Under the pieces are notes generated by a model. It ran no database searches. It saw only the letters and a list, made by a program, of their open reading frames with translations, and had not been told where the DNA came from. The position numbers and the translations under genes were made by a program. DNA of 17,106 bases, taken from the NCBI GenBank assembly GCA_902773155.1, contig CACYDK010000224.1, positions 1-17,106 of the forward strand. Reading direction: 5' to 3'. Origin of the DNA: an uncultured Ruminococcus sp. (GTDB lineage Bacteria > Bacillota > Clostridia > Oscillospirales > Acutalibacteraceae). Shown one piece after another: positions 1-8,560 of the stretch; the first letter of the stretch is position 1, and the number at the start of each line of letters is the position of its first letter.

Positions 1-25
1 ACTTGTGGGCGGAAAGGCTAAGAAT

Positions 26-250
26 ATGATAGACAGAATAGCATTAGTTTTATCAATCATCGGAGGGCTGAACTGGGGCTTAGTCGGAATCTTTCGCTTT
101 GACCTTGTTGCGTTTATCTTCGGCGGCCAAACCGGTATTGTCAGCAGAATCATCTACATCCTCGTCGGACTCTCGGCGGTGTGGTGTATTTCTCTGCTTT
201 TCAGGGACAACGAGGTTATCGACGATCACACCGTAAGCTCTCACATTTAA
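26..250 (+). CDS. DUF378 family small membrane protein
   Basis: This 74-residue protein has two hydrophobic segments, about residues 4-24 and 40-60, with a short linker containing FRFDLVAFIFGG. The N-terminal pattern, a hydrophobic stretch followed by GGLNWGLVG, is typical of the DUF378 (YuzA-like) family of small bacterial membrane proteins, whose function is unknown. I chose the ATG at 26 because a GGAAAGG sequence lies about 8 nt upstream. A GTG at position 5 is in frame but has no visible ribosome binding site inside the window. The gene ends just before a strong hairpin terminator and converges with ackA. The family assignment is fairly sure; no role can be inferred from the neighbours. 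Confidence 0.8.
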   Translation: MIDRIALVLSIIGGLNWGLVGIFRFDLVAFIFGGQTGIVSRIIYILVGLSAVWCISLLFRDNEVIDDHTVSSHI

Positions 251-292
251 GGTCAGCAAGACGTGCGCCTTCGTCATCAATAAACTCTAAGC

Positions 293-323
293 AAAAAACG
301 ACCGGCAAAACCGGTCGTTTTTT
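293..323. terminator. Bidirectional terminator between DUF378 gene and ackA
   Basis: A perfect 13-bp inverted repeat (293-305 with 311-323) has a 5-nt loop, a GC-rich core ACGACCGG, and A-run/T-run flanks on both sides. It therefore reads as an intrinsic terminator on either strand, serving the DUF378 gene (+) and ackA (-), which ends at 344. Confidence 0.9.
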
Positions 324-343
324 CAGTAAACATTACATTTGAA

Positions 344-1549
344 TCAAAGAGCCTCTACAATAGCCTTTGTATCTCTTGCGATAACAAGCTCCTCGTTTGT
401 AGCGACGAGCTCTACGCGGATCTTAGAATCATCGGCGGAGATAATACCCTGATTACCGCGGACGCAGGCTTCGTTTCTAGCGTCGTCAATCTTAACGCCC
501 AAGCACTCAAGATACTCGCATACTCTCTTTCTGAGGGCGGGCTGATTCTCACCGAGTCCGGCTGTGAACACAATGCCGTCGCAACCGCCGAGAGCTACAT
601 AGTAGGAGCCTACAAACTTTGCGATCTGATAATAGAGCATCTCGTGAGTGAGCTTAGCGCGCTCGTTGCCCTCGGCCTCAGCGGCTGTTATATCACGGTC
701 GTCGCTGGAAACCCCGGAAATACCGAGCAAGCCGGACTGCTTATTGAGTACAACGTCCATTTCGCTTGCGGAGAGGTTCTCCTGCTCCTGAATAAAGGTC
801 ACTACGGAGGGATCGAGCGAGCCGGAGCGAGTGCCCATCATAAAGCCGTCGAGAGGAGTGAGACCCATGGAGGTATCAATTACCTTACCGCCGTCGATAG
901 CTGTAATAGAAGAACCGTTACCGATATGACATGTAATAATTTTCAGATCCTTTATATCCTTGCCCATTCTGCGAGCAAGCTCAGCGCTGACATAGCGGTG
1001 AGATGTTCCGTGGAAGCCGTAACGGCGAACACCGTACTTCTCGTAGTACTCATAAGGTACTGCGTACATAAAGGCCTTTTGCGGCATTGTGCTGTGGAAG
1101 GCTGTATCGAAAACAACTACCTGAGGCATATCCTTTCCGAAAACCTGCTCGCTGGATTCGATTCCGAGAGCCTCGGCCGGATTATGCAGAGGAGCAAGAG
1201 GAGAAAGCGACTTGATTTTCGCAAGAACATCATCAGTAACAAGACACGAATCGTGGAAAATGCTTCCGCCCTGTACTACGCGATGGCCAACAGCCGATAC
1301 CTCTGAGATATCCTTGATAACACCGATCTCGCTGTCGAGCAGAAAATCCTTGACCTCGGTGAAGGCGACGCCGTGATCCTTCATGGGAACTTCCTTTTTA
1401 ACGTCGCATTTTGCAGTCTTATAGCTTATTACGGAACCCTCGGAGCCTATACGCTCACAGTTACCTTTTGCAAGCACGCTCTCATCTGTCATATCAATAA
1501 GCTGATACTTAAGAGATGAGCTTCCAGCATTGATAACTAAAATTTTCAT
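344..1549 (-). CDS. ackA: Acetate kinase
   Basis: AckA interconverts acetyl phosphate plus ADP with acetate plus ATP in the cytoplasm, the ATP-yielding last step of acetate fermentation. At 401 residues it has full family length. The nucleotide-fold signature NAGSSSLKYQL lies at residues 7-17. VGHR ends at Arg90, VFDTAFH contains Asp148, GFHGTSH contains His180, and GTRSGSLDP contains Arg241. The Asn-Glu-Glu near residue 386 fits the conserved metal-binding Glu. These match the catalytic residues known from the Methanosarcina enzyme. The ATG start has an AAGGGGAG ribosome binding site. No phosphotransacetylase gene (pta), its usual partner, is adjacent. The gene is divergent from tmcAL and shares an interlocked promoter region with it. 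Confidence 0.98.
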   Translation of the reverse strand: MKILVINAGSSSLKYQLIDMTDESVLAKGNCERIGSEGSVISYKTAKCDVKKEVPMKDHGVAFTEVKDFLLDSEIGVIKDISEVSAVGHRVVQGGSIFHDSCLVTDDVLAKIKSLSPLAPLHNPAEALGIESSEQVFGKDMPQVVVFDTAFHSTMPQKAFMYAVPYEYYEKYGVRRYGFHGTSHRYVSAELARRMGKDIKDLKIITCHIGNGSSITAIDGGKVIDTSMGLTPLDGFMMGTRSGSLDPSVVTFIQEQENLSASEMDVVLNKQSGLLGISGVSSDDRDITAAEAEGNERAKLTHEMLYYQIAKFVGSYYVALGGCDGIVFTAGLGENQPALRKRVCEYLECLGVKIDDARNEACVRGNQGIISADDSKIRVELVATNEELVIARDTKAIVEAL

Positions 1550-1569
1550 TGGATTACTCCCCTTTTATA

Positions 1570-1598
1570 TTGATTAGTTTTTAAAATCATACTATAAT
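1570..1598 (+). promoter_or_regulatory. Sigma-A promoter of tmcAL
   Basis: TTGATT at 1570-1575 and a perfect TATAAT at 1593-1598 are separated by 17 bp. Transcription should begin near 1605, leaving a leader of about 70 nt before the ATG at 1674. The -10 box directly abuts the -10 box of the opposing ackA promoter. Confidence 0.75.
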
Positions 1599-1627
1599 AT
1601 AATAAACGAAAGATATAAAATTTGCAA
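1599..1627 (-). promoter_or_regulatory. Sigma-A promoter of ackA
   Basis: Read on the minus strand, TTGCAA (1627-1622) and TATTAT (1604-1599) are separated by 17 bp. Transcription would start near 1592, inside the opposing promoter, giving a leader of about 40 nt that carries the AAGGGGAG ribosome binding site. Confidence 0.75.
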
Positions 1628-1673
1628 GAGTTTTCTTAATTTTATGCAAAATAACATAAAAAAGGTTGCAAAA

Positions 1674-2828
1674 ATGAATACAAATACCATAATATGCGAA
1701 TATAATCCATTTCATAACGGTCATAAATACCAGATCGACCGAATAAAAGCTCAATCAGATGATCCCATCACGGCTATTATGAGCGGTTCGTTTACTCAAC
1801 GCGGAGACGTCGCGATCTATAACAAATATCAAAGAGCCTCATCCGCTCTCAAAAACGGAGCAGATTTGGTTATAGAGCTTCCGACCGTATACGCTGTAAG
1901 CTCTGCTCAAACCTTCGCGGGAGCCGGAGTTGAGATCTCAAAAGCTCTGGGGCTCACCAAAAGTCTTTGCTTTTCGTCCGAGGACAGCGTAGACAAGCTG
2001 TTTAAGGCCGCCGAACTGATGGAGAGCGATGAGTTTAATGTTCTTATTAAGAATTATATGAAAAAGGGACAGTACTATCCTCAGGCCGTCGCGACAGCTT
2101 TAGGAGAGATTTCTGCGGAATTAGCTGAGGTTTGCTCAAAGCCCAACAATATTCTGGCGCTTGAATACATAAAGTCGATCAGGAACACCGGTATTGGAGT
2201 TACGGTGATAGAACGCAAGGGCGCTTCTCACGATTCAAACGAGGTATCGGAAGGCATCGCGAGCGCAAGCAAAATCAGAGAGCTGATTTTTAAGGGAAAT
2301 GGTGTTTCAGAGCTGATGCCCGGATATGAGTGCTACAGTAATCCGGCTTACTTTGAAAAGCTTTCATCCGCAATAATGTACAGACTGAGAAGTATGACGA
2401 TCTCGGAAATGGAGAATCTTCCGGAAATAAGTGAGGGACTTGAAAACAGGCTCTACAAGGCGGCGCGTGAATGCGGCTCGATCGACGAATTGCTGAATGA
2501 GGCAAAAACAAAGCGCTATACCATGGCGAGACTCAGAAGAATCTTATGCTACGCGCTGCTTGGAATTACCGACGACATGCAGAAAACGCCTGTTCCCTAT
2601 CTGAGGATACTGGGCTTTAACAGCGTTGGCGAAACGCTTCTGCGCGAAATAAAGCGCAAAACCTCGCTTCCGCTTATTATAAATGTCGCGGATGGATATA
2701 AAAAGCTTGATGAAGGCGCCGGAAGGATTTTCGATGTGGATTTAAGGGCGTCGGATATCCGGGCTCTTGCCGAAACGATAATAAGCCCCTGCGGGAGCGA
2801 TTTTACCTCATATATTGTAAAAGCGTAA
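1674..2828 (+). CDS. tmcAL: tRNA(Met) cytidine acetate ligase TmcAL
   Basis: TmcAL (formerly YlbM) activates acetate with ATP to acetyl-adenylate and makes N4-acetylcytidine at the wobble base of elongator tRNA-Met. The 384-residue protein begins with the nucleotidyltransferase signature CEYNPFHNGH, with the HxGH motif at residues 14-17. It continues with the conserved SGSFTQRGD at 37-45, a FSSED segment, and SASKIREL, which resembles the second nucleotide-binding motif of this family. I prefer the ATG at 1674, preceded by AAAGG with about 9-nt spacing, over the in-frame ATG at 1644, which has no ribosome binding site and adds a lysine-rich tail not usual for the family. The gene is divergent from acetate kinase, and both enzymes handle acetate and ATP. 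Confidence 0.93.
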   Translation: MNTNTIICEYNPFHNGHKYQIDRIKAQSDDPITAIMSGSFTQRGDVAIYNKYQRASSALKNGADLVIELPTVYAVSSAQTFAGAGVEISKALGLTKSLCFSSEDSVDKLFKAAELMESDEFNVLIKNYMKKGQYYPQAVATALGEISAELAEVCSKPNNILALEYIKSIRNTGIGVTVIERKGASHDSNEVSEGIASASKIRELIFKGNGVSELMPGYECYSNPAYFEKLSSAIMYRLRSMTISEMENLPEISEGLENRLYKAARECGSIDELLNEAKTKRYTMARLRRILCYALLGITDDMQKTPVPYLRILGFNSVGETLLREIKRKTSLPLIINVADGYKKLDEGAGRIFDVDLRASDIRALAETIISPCGSDFTSYIVKA

Positions 2829-2831
2829 ATA

Positions 2832-2865
2832 AATGCCGGCTCAAAATGAACCGGCATTGTTTTTA
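2832..2865. terminator. Terminator between tmcAL and ftsH
   Basis: AATGCCGG (2832-2839) pairs with CCGGCATT (2851-2858). Two more base pairs can form inside after one mismatch. It is followed on the plus strand by GTTTTTATT, which overlaps the ftsH stop codon. It terminates tmcAL well, and the same stem, with a weaker T-stretch on the minus side, probably ends the long ftsH operon. Confidence 0.8.
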
Positions 2866-4740
2866 TTCTTCGTTGTCCATTGTCGCTTCCGATTCCTCGG
2901 ATTCATCCTCCCAGACAAAGGTTCCGTTCATAACCTTCTCAAAATCCTCATTGTGCATTTTCTCGTGCTTGATGAGGTATTTCGCGATTTCATGGAGCTC
3001 ATCCATGTTCGCTTTGAGTAGGGTCTCCGCCTGAGAATAAGCGTTCTTGACGATTTTGAGCACAATTGCGTCGATCTTAGCCGCCGTCTCCTCGGAGTAG
3101 TCCTTAACATGACCCATATCTCGTCCGAGGAAAACCTCGCCGCTCTGCTGACCGTAGCAAATCGGTCCGAGCTCGTCGGTCATACCGTACTTAGTAACCA
3201 TCGCGCGCGCGGTTTTTGTAGCCTTCTCGATATCGTTCGAGGCTCCTGTGCTGATATCCTTAAGAACAAGCGCTTCCGCAACGCGTCCGCCGAGATCAAC
3301 TATTATGTTCTCGAACATCTCATTGCGCGAGTTATAAGATTTATCCTCAGTAGGCAGAGGCATTGTGTAGCCTCCGGCCATTCCTCGGGGAATGATGGAA
3401 ATCTCGTGAACAGGATCCTGAGTTTCGCAAACGTGGAAAAGGATCGCGTGGCCTGCCTCGTGATACGCGGTAAGGCGCTTTTCCTTGTCGGACATAACCT
3501 TGCTCTTCTTTTCGGAGCCGACTACAACCTTGATTGTAGCCTCCTCGATTTCCTTCATAGTTATAGCTTTTTTGTTTGAGCGCGCAGCCAGGAGCGCGGC
3601 CTCATTGAGGAGGTTTTCGAGGTCTGCTCCGGTAAAGCCGGCCGTGGTCTTGGCAATGGTGCGCAGATTAACGTCGGGAGCGAGCGGCTTTTTGCGGGCG
3701 TGAACCTTCAAAATAGCCTCTCGGCCGGTGATATCCGGATATCCTACGATTACCTGTCGGTCAAAGCGTCCGGGTCTCATAAGCGCGGGATCGAGGATAT
3801 CGGGGCGGTTGGTTGCCGCGATCATTATTACGCCCTCGTTAGCTCCGAAGCCGTCCATCTCAACAAGGAGCTGATTGAGCGTCTGCTCGCGCTCATCGTG
3901 TCCGCCGCCCAGTCCGGCTCCGCGCTGACGTCCTACGGCGTCGATCTCGTCTATAAATACTATACAGGGTGAATTCTTTTTGGCCTGGTCAAAAAGGTCG
4001 CGAACGCGCGACGCGCCTACGCCGACGAACATCTCGACAAAGTCAGAACCGGAAATCGAGAAGAAAGGTACTCCGGCCTCTCCTGCTACGGCTCTCGCGA
4101 GGAGAGTTTTTCCGGTTCCCGGAGGTCCTACGAGAAGTACGCCCTTGGGGATTCTGGCTCCTAAGGTATTGTACTTATCCGGGGATTTTAGGAATTCAAC
4201 TATTTCCTCAAGCTCTTCCTTTTCCTCGTCCGCTCCGGCAACGTCGTCAAATGTCGTCTTTCGTTTTTCGTCGTTTGTATTCTTGATCTTAGCTTTTCCG
4301 AACGACATTTCCTTGCCGCCCAAGCCGCCGCCCATACGGCGCATGATAAAGAACCAGAACACAACAAGGAAAATCGAAACAATGATGTACGGCACTATGC
4401 TCATCAGGAACGAGTTATCTGCCTTACGAACCAGATTATATGACATATCCTTGTTTTTGCTGACATAAGGCTTTATATCCTCGCGAAACTCTTCGGGATC
4501 GGCGATAAGTCCCTTTACGATGGTTTTCTTTCCGTCGTTAAGGGTCAGTTTTATCTCACCGGTGCCGTAATTCAACTCGTAATCAGCCACCTTGCCCTGC
4601 TCGAAATATGAAACGAGCTGCGAGGTTTTTACCTCGGGGGACTTAGGCTGAGCGTTAAACAGCAAGGCGATTCCGAGAATTACCAAAATCGGAATTCCGA
4701 TATAAAGCAACAGACTTTTCGCCTTCTTTTTATTATCCAA
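2863..4740 (-). CDS. ftsH: ATP-dependent zinc metalloprotease FtsH
   Basis: FtsH is a hexameric membrane-anchored AAA+ protease that unfolds and degrades membrane and regulatory proteins. This 625-residue copy is complete. It has a transmembrane segment at about residues 10-30, a short extracytoplasmic domain, and a second transmembrane segment at about 111-134. The AAA module has Walker A GPPGTGKT (205-212), Walker B FIDEID (262-267) and the second region of homology (309-328, ending RPGRFDR). The zinc site is HEAGH at 427-431, with Asp503 in SNDIEKAT as the likely third ligand. The C-terminus is acidic. The start is TTG, with AAGGAG 10 nt upstream and no better ATG nearby. It is the last gene of the operon and follows hpt by 43 nt, the common tilS-hpt-ftsH order. 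Confidence 0.98.
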   Translation of the reverse strand: MDNKKKAKSLLLYIGIPILVILGIALLFNAQPKSPEVKTSQLVSYFEQGKVADYELNYGTGEIKLTLNDGKKTIVKGLIADPEEFREDIKPYVSKNKDMSYNLVRKADNSFLMSIVPYIIVSIFLVVFWFFIMRRMGGGLGGKEMSFGKAKIKNTNDEKRKTTFDDVAGADEEKEELEEIVEFLKSPDKYNTLGARIPKGVLLVGPPGTGKTLLARAVAGEAGVPFFSISGSDFVEMFVGVGASRVRDLFDQAKKNSPCIVFIDEIDAVGRQRGAGLGGGHDEREQTLNQLLVEMDGFGANEGVIMIAATNRPDILDPALMRPGRFDRQVIVGYPDITGREAILKVHARKKPLAPDVNLRTIAKTTAGFTGADLENLLNEAALLAARSNKKAITMKEIEEATIKVVVGSEKKSKVMSDKEKRLTAYHEAGHAILFHVCETQDPVHEISIIPRGMAGGYTMPLPTEDKSYNSRNEMFENIIVDLGGRVAEALVLKDISTGASNDIEKATKTARAMVTKYGMTDELGPICYGQQSGEVFLGRDMGHVKDYSEETAAKIDAIVLKIVKNAYSQAETLLKANMDELHEIAKYLIKHEKMHNEDFEKVMNGTFVWEDESEESEATMDNEE

Positions 4741-4783
4741 TACTCAGTCACTCCTTAATATAGTATTGCGGTTGTTTTTATTA

Positions 4784-5323
4784 TTATTCCGTATAAACCT
4801 CGGGTTTTAGAATTCCCACATAAGGCAAAGTACGATATTTCTCGTCATAATCGAGGCCGTAACCGACAATAAACTCGTCGGGGATAACCTTGCCGACATA
4901 ATCGACCGGAATCTCAACCTTTCTGCGATCCGGCTTATCAAATAAGGTGACGATTTTAACAGAGCTTGCACCCTTGGCGTAAAAATATCTGACCAGGAAG
5001 TGCAAGGTATTACCGGAGTCGATGATATCCTCTACAATAAGAATGTCCATACCCTCGACGGACTGCGATACGTCCTTAAGCACGTTAACGCGTCCTGTGC
5101 TCTCGGTTCCGGAACCATAGGAGGAAACCACAACGAAGTCGATTTTAAAATCATTTTCCATAGCCTTCATTAAATCGGCCATAAAAAGAATACTGCCCTT
5201 TAGTACGCCTACCATCAGCCAATCCTTGTCGCCGTAATCTCTGTCGATGTCCGCGGCTAAGGTTTTTACGATATCGTTGAGCTCCTGCTCGCCTACAAGT
5301 ATGCTTTCCAAATCCTTATGCAT
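4784..5323 (-). CDS. hpt: Hypoxanthine phosphoribosyltransferase
   Basis: This enzyme salvages hypoxanthine (and usually guanine) by joining it to PRPP to make IMP or GMP in the cytoplasm. The 179-residue protein has the usual length. It carries LKGS near residue 42, SSYGSGTESTGRV as the flexible active-site loop, and the PRPP-binding signature VEDIIDSGNT at 97-106. The C-terminal segment DEFIVGYGLDYDEKYRTLPYVG is also characteristic. The ATG start has an AAGGGG ribosome binding site 7 nt upstream. The gene lies between tilS and ftsH, as in many Firmicutes, where Hpt and TilS have been studied as regulators of ftsH. Confidence 0.96.
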   Translation of the reverse strand: MHKDLESILVGEQELNDIVKTLAADIDRDYGDKDWLMVGVLKGSILFMADLMKAMENDFKIDFVVVSSYGSGTESTGRVNVLKDVSQSVEGMDILIVEDIIDSGNTLHFLVRYFYAKGASSVKIVTLFDKPDRRKVEIPVDYVGKVIPDEFIVGYGLDYDEKYRTLPYVGILKPEVYTE

Positions 5324-5374
5324 TGTTTTACCCCTTTTGAATTCAAATGATAACCGCCTTAAGAGACGGAAGAT

Positions 5375-5403
5375 ATTATACGATTTGTTATAATTATTCT
5401 ATA
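5375..5403 (-). promoter_or_regulatory. Possible weak internal promoter upstream of hpt
   Basis: The 75-nt gap between tilS and hpt is the longest inside the operon. On the minus strand it holds a perfect TATAAT (5380-5375). The -35 position 17 bp upstream reads TATAGA, which matches only half of the consensus. It may give separate low-level transcription of hpt-ftsH, but it could be a chance match in AT-rich sequence. Confidence 0.35.
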
Positions 5404-6715
5404 ATGGTTTTACTGATATTTTCAATCCCGCGTCGTTTTTGGCTTTGGCGTTTCCCGAAACGCCTATCCCCTCGATCCAGAGCACCTCGCTGCCGCTTGT
5501 AAGCAGAACCAAAGTGTCGCGCTTTTCGGCGGGGATTTTTAGCTCTATGAAAAGCTTTTTCAGGCTCTTGCTCACTCTCCGTTTTGGAAGAAAAAAGCTG
5601 TCGCCGGGCATACGGTTGCGAAATACCGGGTTTTTATCTAAAACTCCGACGTCGAGTATGTCTTTATCGGAGGATTTTATTTCTGATACAGAATATTTTT
5701 TGTTATTATAAGTAAAGCTTAAATCGCTCTTTAAAGCTATATTAATGCTCTGAGCGAAATCGCTGCATTTTTCTATAAGGCGAAAATACCCCTGAGAGCA
5801 CACGGCCCGAAGATTTTTGTTCAAATCTACCGCTCCGCCGCTGATGACGCAATCATCAAGCAAACGGATGTGGACGTAATCCGGCTCAACTCCGTTTTCT
5901 AAACAAAGCCTGTACAATGCAGCCCGCCTGAGCGACGGCTCAAGAGCCGACAGCTTATCTACAGAATAGCCATTGTTAATTCGAGCAATTTCGAGAGCTT
6001 CTTGAGATTTTTCTTCTAAAAAAGAATTATTGCTTCTCAAAACCTCACAATTTTTCAGCACCGTGTTCTCAAAATCCGGATTCAGTTCCTTGCAGAGAGG
6101 AATCAGCTTATGTCGGATTTTATTGCGGGTGTATTCGTCGCCGAGGTTAGTGCTGTCAGTAACATAAGAAATGTTTTTTTCCTCACAGAAACGCTCAATT
6201 TCATCGCGTCCGGCGTAGATGAGCGGACGGATAATATTGTCTCTGACCGGAGCTATTCCGCTTAATCCCTTAGTGCCGGAGCCTCGAATCAGATTAAACA
6301 GCACTGTCTCGGCGTTGTCGCCGGCGGTATGCGCGGTGGCGATTTTAGCGTCAAGCCTTCGGCTCAGCTCGCCGAAGAATTCATATCGAGCCTTACGACC
6401 GCAAAGCTCGGTACCTATCCCCTCTTTAAGCGAAGCGGCGCGGATATCAACGGATCTGACAAAAAGCTCTATCCTCTCGTCAGCACACAGCTTTCGGACA
6501 AATCTCTCATCTCTCAAAGCCTCTTCGCCTCTCAGATTGTGATTCACATGAGCCGCATATAGAGTAAGATTATATTTTTCTTTTAAGGAAATAAGCGTAT
6601 GTAGAAGAGCAACGGAGTCAGCGCCGCCGGAAAGGGCTACTATTATCCTGTCGCCGTTTTTCAGCATATCGTTTTCCCCGATCGCCCTCTCTGCGAGCTC
6701 CAGAAGCCTACTCAC
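5399..6715 (-). CDS. tilS: tRNA(Ile)-lysidine synthase TilS
   Basis: TilS uses ATP and lysine to convert C34 of the CAU-anticodon tRNA-Ile to lysidine, switching its decoding from AUG to AUA; it is usually essential. The PP-loop signature SGGADS lies at residues 29-34, followed by the N-type ATPase domain with AHVNHNLRG and RNKIRHKLIP. The C-terminal TilS domain contains RMPGDSF and SLKKLFIELKIP. I set the start at the GTG at 6715 (438 residues). It overlaps the dnaB stop by 8 nt and has AGGAG with 7-nt spacing inside the last dnaB codons. A longer frame from an ATG at 6751 would add 12 residues encoded entirely within dnaB. The arrangement suggests translational coupling to dnaB. Confidence 0.95.
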   Translation of the reverse strand: MSRLLELAERAIGENDMLKNGDRIIVALSGGADSVALLHTLISLKEKYNLTLYAAHVNHNLRGEEALRDERFVRKLCADERIELFVRSVDIRAASLKEGIGTELCGRKARYEFFGELSRRLDAKIATAHTAGDNAETVLFNLIRGSGTKGLSGIAPVRDNIIRPLIYAGRDEIERFCEEKNISYVTDSTNLGDEYTRNKIRHKLIPLCKELNPDFENTVLKNCEVLRSNNSFLEEKSQEALEIARINNGYSVDKLSALEPSLRRAALYRLCLENGVEPDYVHIRLLDDCVISGGAVDLNKNLRAVCSQGYFRLIEKCSDFAQSINIALKSDLSFTYNNKKYSVSEIKSSDKDILDVGVLDKNPVFRNRMPGDSFFLPKRRVSKSLKKLFIELKIPAEKRDTLVLLTSGSEVLWIEGIGVSGNAKAKNDAGLKISVKPL

Positions 6716-8084
6716 GGTTTCTCTCCTGCGAGGTAAATCGCATAAACTCACCCTGCCAATGAAGCTTAACGGTGGTGGTCTCGCCGTGACGGTTCTTGGC
6801 GACTATGCACTCTCCGCTGTTTTGATCGACGGCAGGCCCCGCTTCGGGAGCGTTTTCCTCGCCGTTCTTGGCGTAATAACCATCACGATAAAGGAAGAGT
6901 ATAATATCAGCGTCCTGCTCGATCGAGCCCGATTCACGAAGATCGGAGAGCATCGGACGGTGATCCTGTCTGCTTTCAGCGGCACGGTTGAGCTGTGAAA
7001 GACAGATTACCGGCACATTGATCTCCTTAGCGAGGATTTTTAGATTTCGCGTGATCTCGGAAACCTCCTGAACACGGTTGTCGATCCTGCGTCCGCTGGT
7101 CATAAGCTGGAGATAGTCGATAAAGACTACGTCAATATTCTTCAATCTTCTGAGCTTCGACTTGATCTCCGTGACAGTGATGCCCGGAGTATCGTCAAGA
7201 TAAAACTCGCACTTCGCGAGAACGTCGCCGGCCGCGACAAGGCGCGTCCATTCCTCGTCGTTTAGCTTGCCTGTTCTGAGCTTGGTTCCCTGAACCAGCG
7301 CCTCGGAGGAAAGGAGTCGTGACGCGAGCTGTTCCTTAGTCATTTCCAACGAGAAGAAAGCAACGGTTTTCTTGGTAATATTTGCGACATTTTTCGCGAT
7401 ATTCAGCGCGAAGCTGGTCTTACCCATACCGGGACGAGCCGCGAGAAGGATCAAGTCGGAACGGTTAAGACCTGTAATAACCCTGTCCAAATCGCCTATA
7501 CCTGAGGGGATCGGCTTTAACGCGTCATCCTTGTTGCTGTTTAACGCGTCGAGACGATCGAACTCCTTCATAATAACCTTTGAGAGAAGCTCAAGCCCCT
7601 GGTTATTGTCGCGCCTAATATCGAAGATCCGCTGCTCCGCAGAGTCTATAAGCACCTGCGGTTCGGCTTCTCCCGCGCTCGCCTCGTCGATAATATCTCT
7701 CGAGGCCGTAATGAGCTTGCGCACATCGTACTTATCGCGCACGATACGCGCGTAGTCGACGGCGTTTGATATCGACGGACAGTTATTCGCCAGATCGAGA
7801 AGATAGGTTTTACCCGTCGCGTCATCAAACTTGCGGTCGCGCTTCAGCACCTCAAGCAGAGTAACAAAGTCGACCTCTCTGCCCACATTGAATAAATCGA
7901 GCATAGCCGAATAGATTACTCGGTGGGTGTTGACGTGAAAGAACTTTGGATCCGGAAGCACGACGGCGATCTCGCTTAGAACCTCCGAATCGAGGATAGC
8001 CGCTCCAAGAACCGCCTGCTCGGCCTCGGGACTGTAGGGCAGGTTTAGACCGTCATATCCGGTTTTTACAGTAGAATCTGCCAT
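6708..8084 (-). CDS. dnaB: Replicative DNA helicase DnaB
   Basis: This hexameric helicase unwinds DNA at the replication fork and loads primase (it is called DnaC in Bacillus). The 458-residue protein has the N-terminal primase-interacting domain (about residues 15-115), a linker helix region, and a RecA-like C-terminal domain. Walker A ARPGMGKTS is at 216-224 and Walker B VVFIDYLQL at 319-327. SQLNRAAE and DLRESGSIEQDAD are typical DnaB motifs, and NRHG near 431 fits the arginine-finger region. No intein interrupts the motifs. The AAGG ribosome binding site overlaps the rplI stop codon, and the gap between the genes is 10 nt. The gene order gdpP-rplI-dnaB is well conserved in Firmicutes. Confidence 0.98.
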   Translation of the reverse strand: MADSTVKTGYDGLNLPYSPEAEQAVLGAAILDSEVLSEIAVVLPDPKFFHVNTHRVIYSAMLDLFNVGREVDFVTLLEVLKRDRKFDDATGKTYLLDLANNCPSISNAVDYARIVRDKYDVRKLITASRDIIDEASAGEAEPQVLIDSAEQRIFDIRRDNNQGLELLSKVIMKEFDRLDALNSNKDDALKPIPSGIGDLDRVITGLNRSDLILLAARPGMGKTSFALNIAKNVANITKKTVAFFSLEMTKEQLASRLLSSEALVQGTKLRTGKLNDEEWTRLVAAGDVLAKCEFYLDDTPGITVTEIKSKLRRLKNIDVVFIDYLQLMTSGRRIDNRVQEVSEITRNLKILAKEINVPVICLSQLNRAAESRQDHRPMLSDLRESGSIEQDADIILFLYRDGYYAKNGEENAPEAGPAVDQNSGECIVAKNRHGETTTVKLHWQGEFMRFTSQERNRE

Positions 8085-8094
8085 AATTCAAACC

Positions 8095-8541
8095 TTATTC
8101 CGCCGGAGCAACCTCAATTTTTACCTTGGCGGAAATTCCTGTGTATAGTTTAACCTCGGCTTCATATAAGCCGAAATTCTTGATATCGTTATTGAGTACA
8201 ACCTTGCGCTTATCAACAGGCACGTTGAACTTTGTCTTAAGCTCGCCCGCGATATCCTTGGCTGTGATGCTTCCAAAAAGCTTGTCGGCATTTCCCTTTG
8301 CCTTCATCACTAGGGTTTTGCCTTCGAGCTGAGACTTATACTGCTCAGCCTGAGCCTTCTCTGTAGCGATTTTATAATTCTTGCTGTCCTCGGCGTTTTT
8401 ATATTCGTTCATCGCCTGAGCGTTAGCTTCCTTAGCAAGCTTGCGCGGAAGCAGAAAATTACGAGCATAGCCGTCGGAGGCGTTTACAAGCTCGCCTTTT
8501 TTTCCGAGTGACTTAACGTCCTGTAAAAGAATAACTTTCAT
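8095..8541 (-). CDS. rplI: 50S ribosomal protein L9
   Basis: L9 binds 23S rRNA at the base of the L1 stalk and helps reading-frame maintenance. The 148-residue protein starts [19 protein letters not shown], the typical N-terminal RNA-binding domain. [13 protein letters not shown] follows at about 24-36, then a long charged helix and the C-terminal domain ([19 protein letters not shown]). I chose the ATG at 8541 because the GAAGGG ribosome binding site is 9 nt upstream of it. An in-frame ATG at 8550 directly touches that site and could not be used efficiently. It sits 19 nt after gdpP and 10 nt before dnaB. Confidence 0.97.
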   Translation of the reverse strand: MKVILLQDVKSLGKKGELVNASDGYARNFLLPRKLAKEANAQAMNEYKNAEDSKNYKIATEKAQAEQYKSQLEGKTLVMKAKGNADKLFGSITAKDIAGELKTKFNVPVDKRKVVLNNDIKNFGLYEAEVKLYTGISAKVKIEVAPAE

Positions 8542-8560
8542 ATGTAACATCCCTTCTATG

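Noticed and set aside
644..1306. 220-residue open frame on the plus strand inside ackA
   Set aside because: It lies wholly antisense to a clearly conserved ackA, has no ribosome binding site and no recognisable motif. It is a codon-bias shadow.
1644..1673. Longer tmcAL start at the ATG at 1644
   Set aside because: No ribosome binding site precedes it, while the ATG at 1674 has AAAGG at good spacing and gives the usual family N-terminus.
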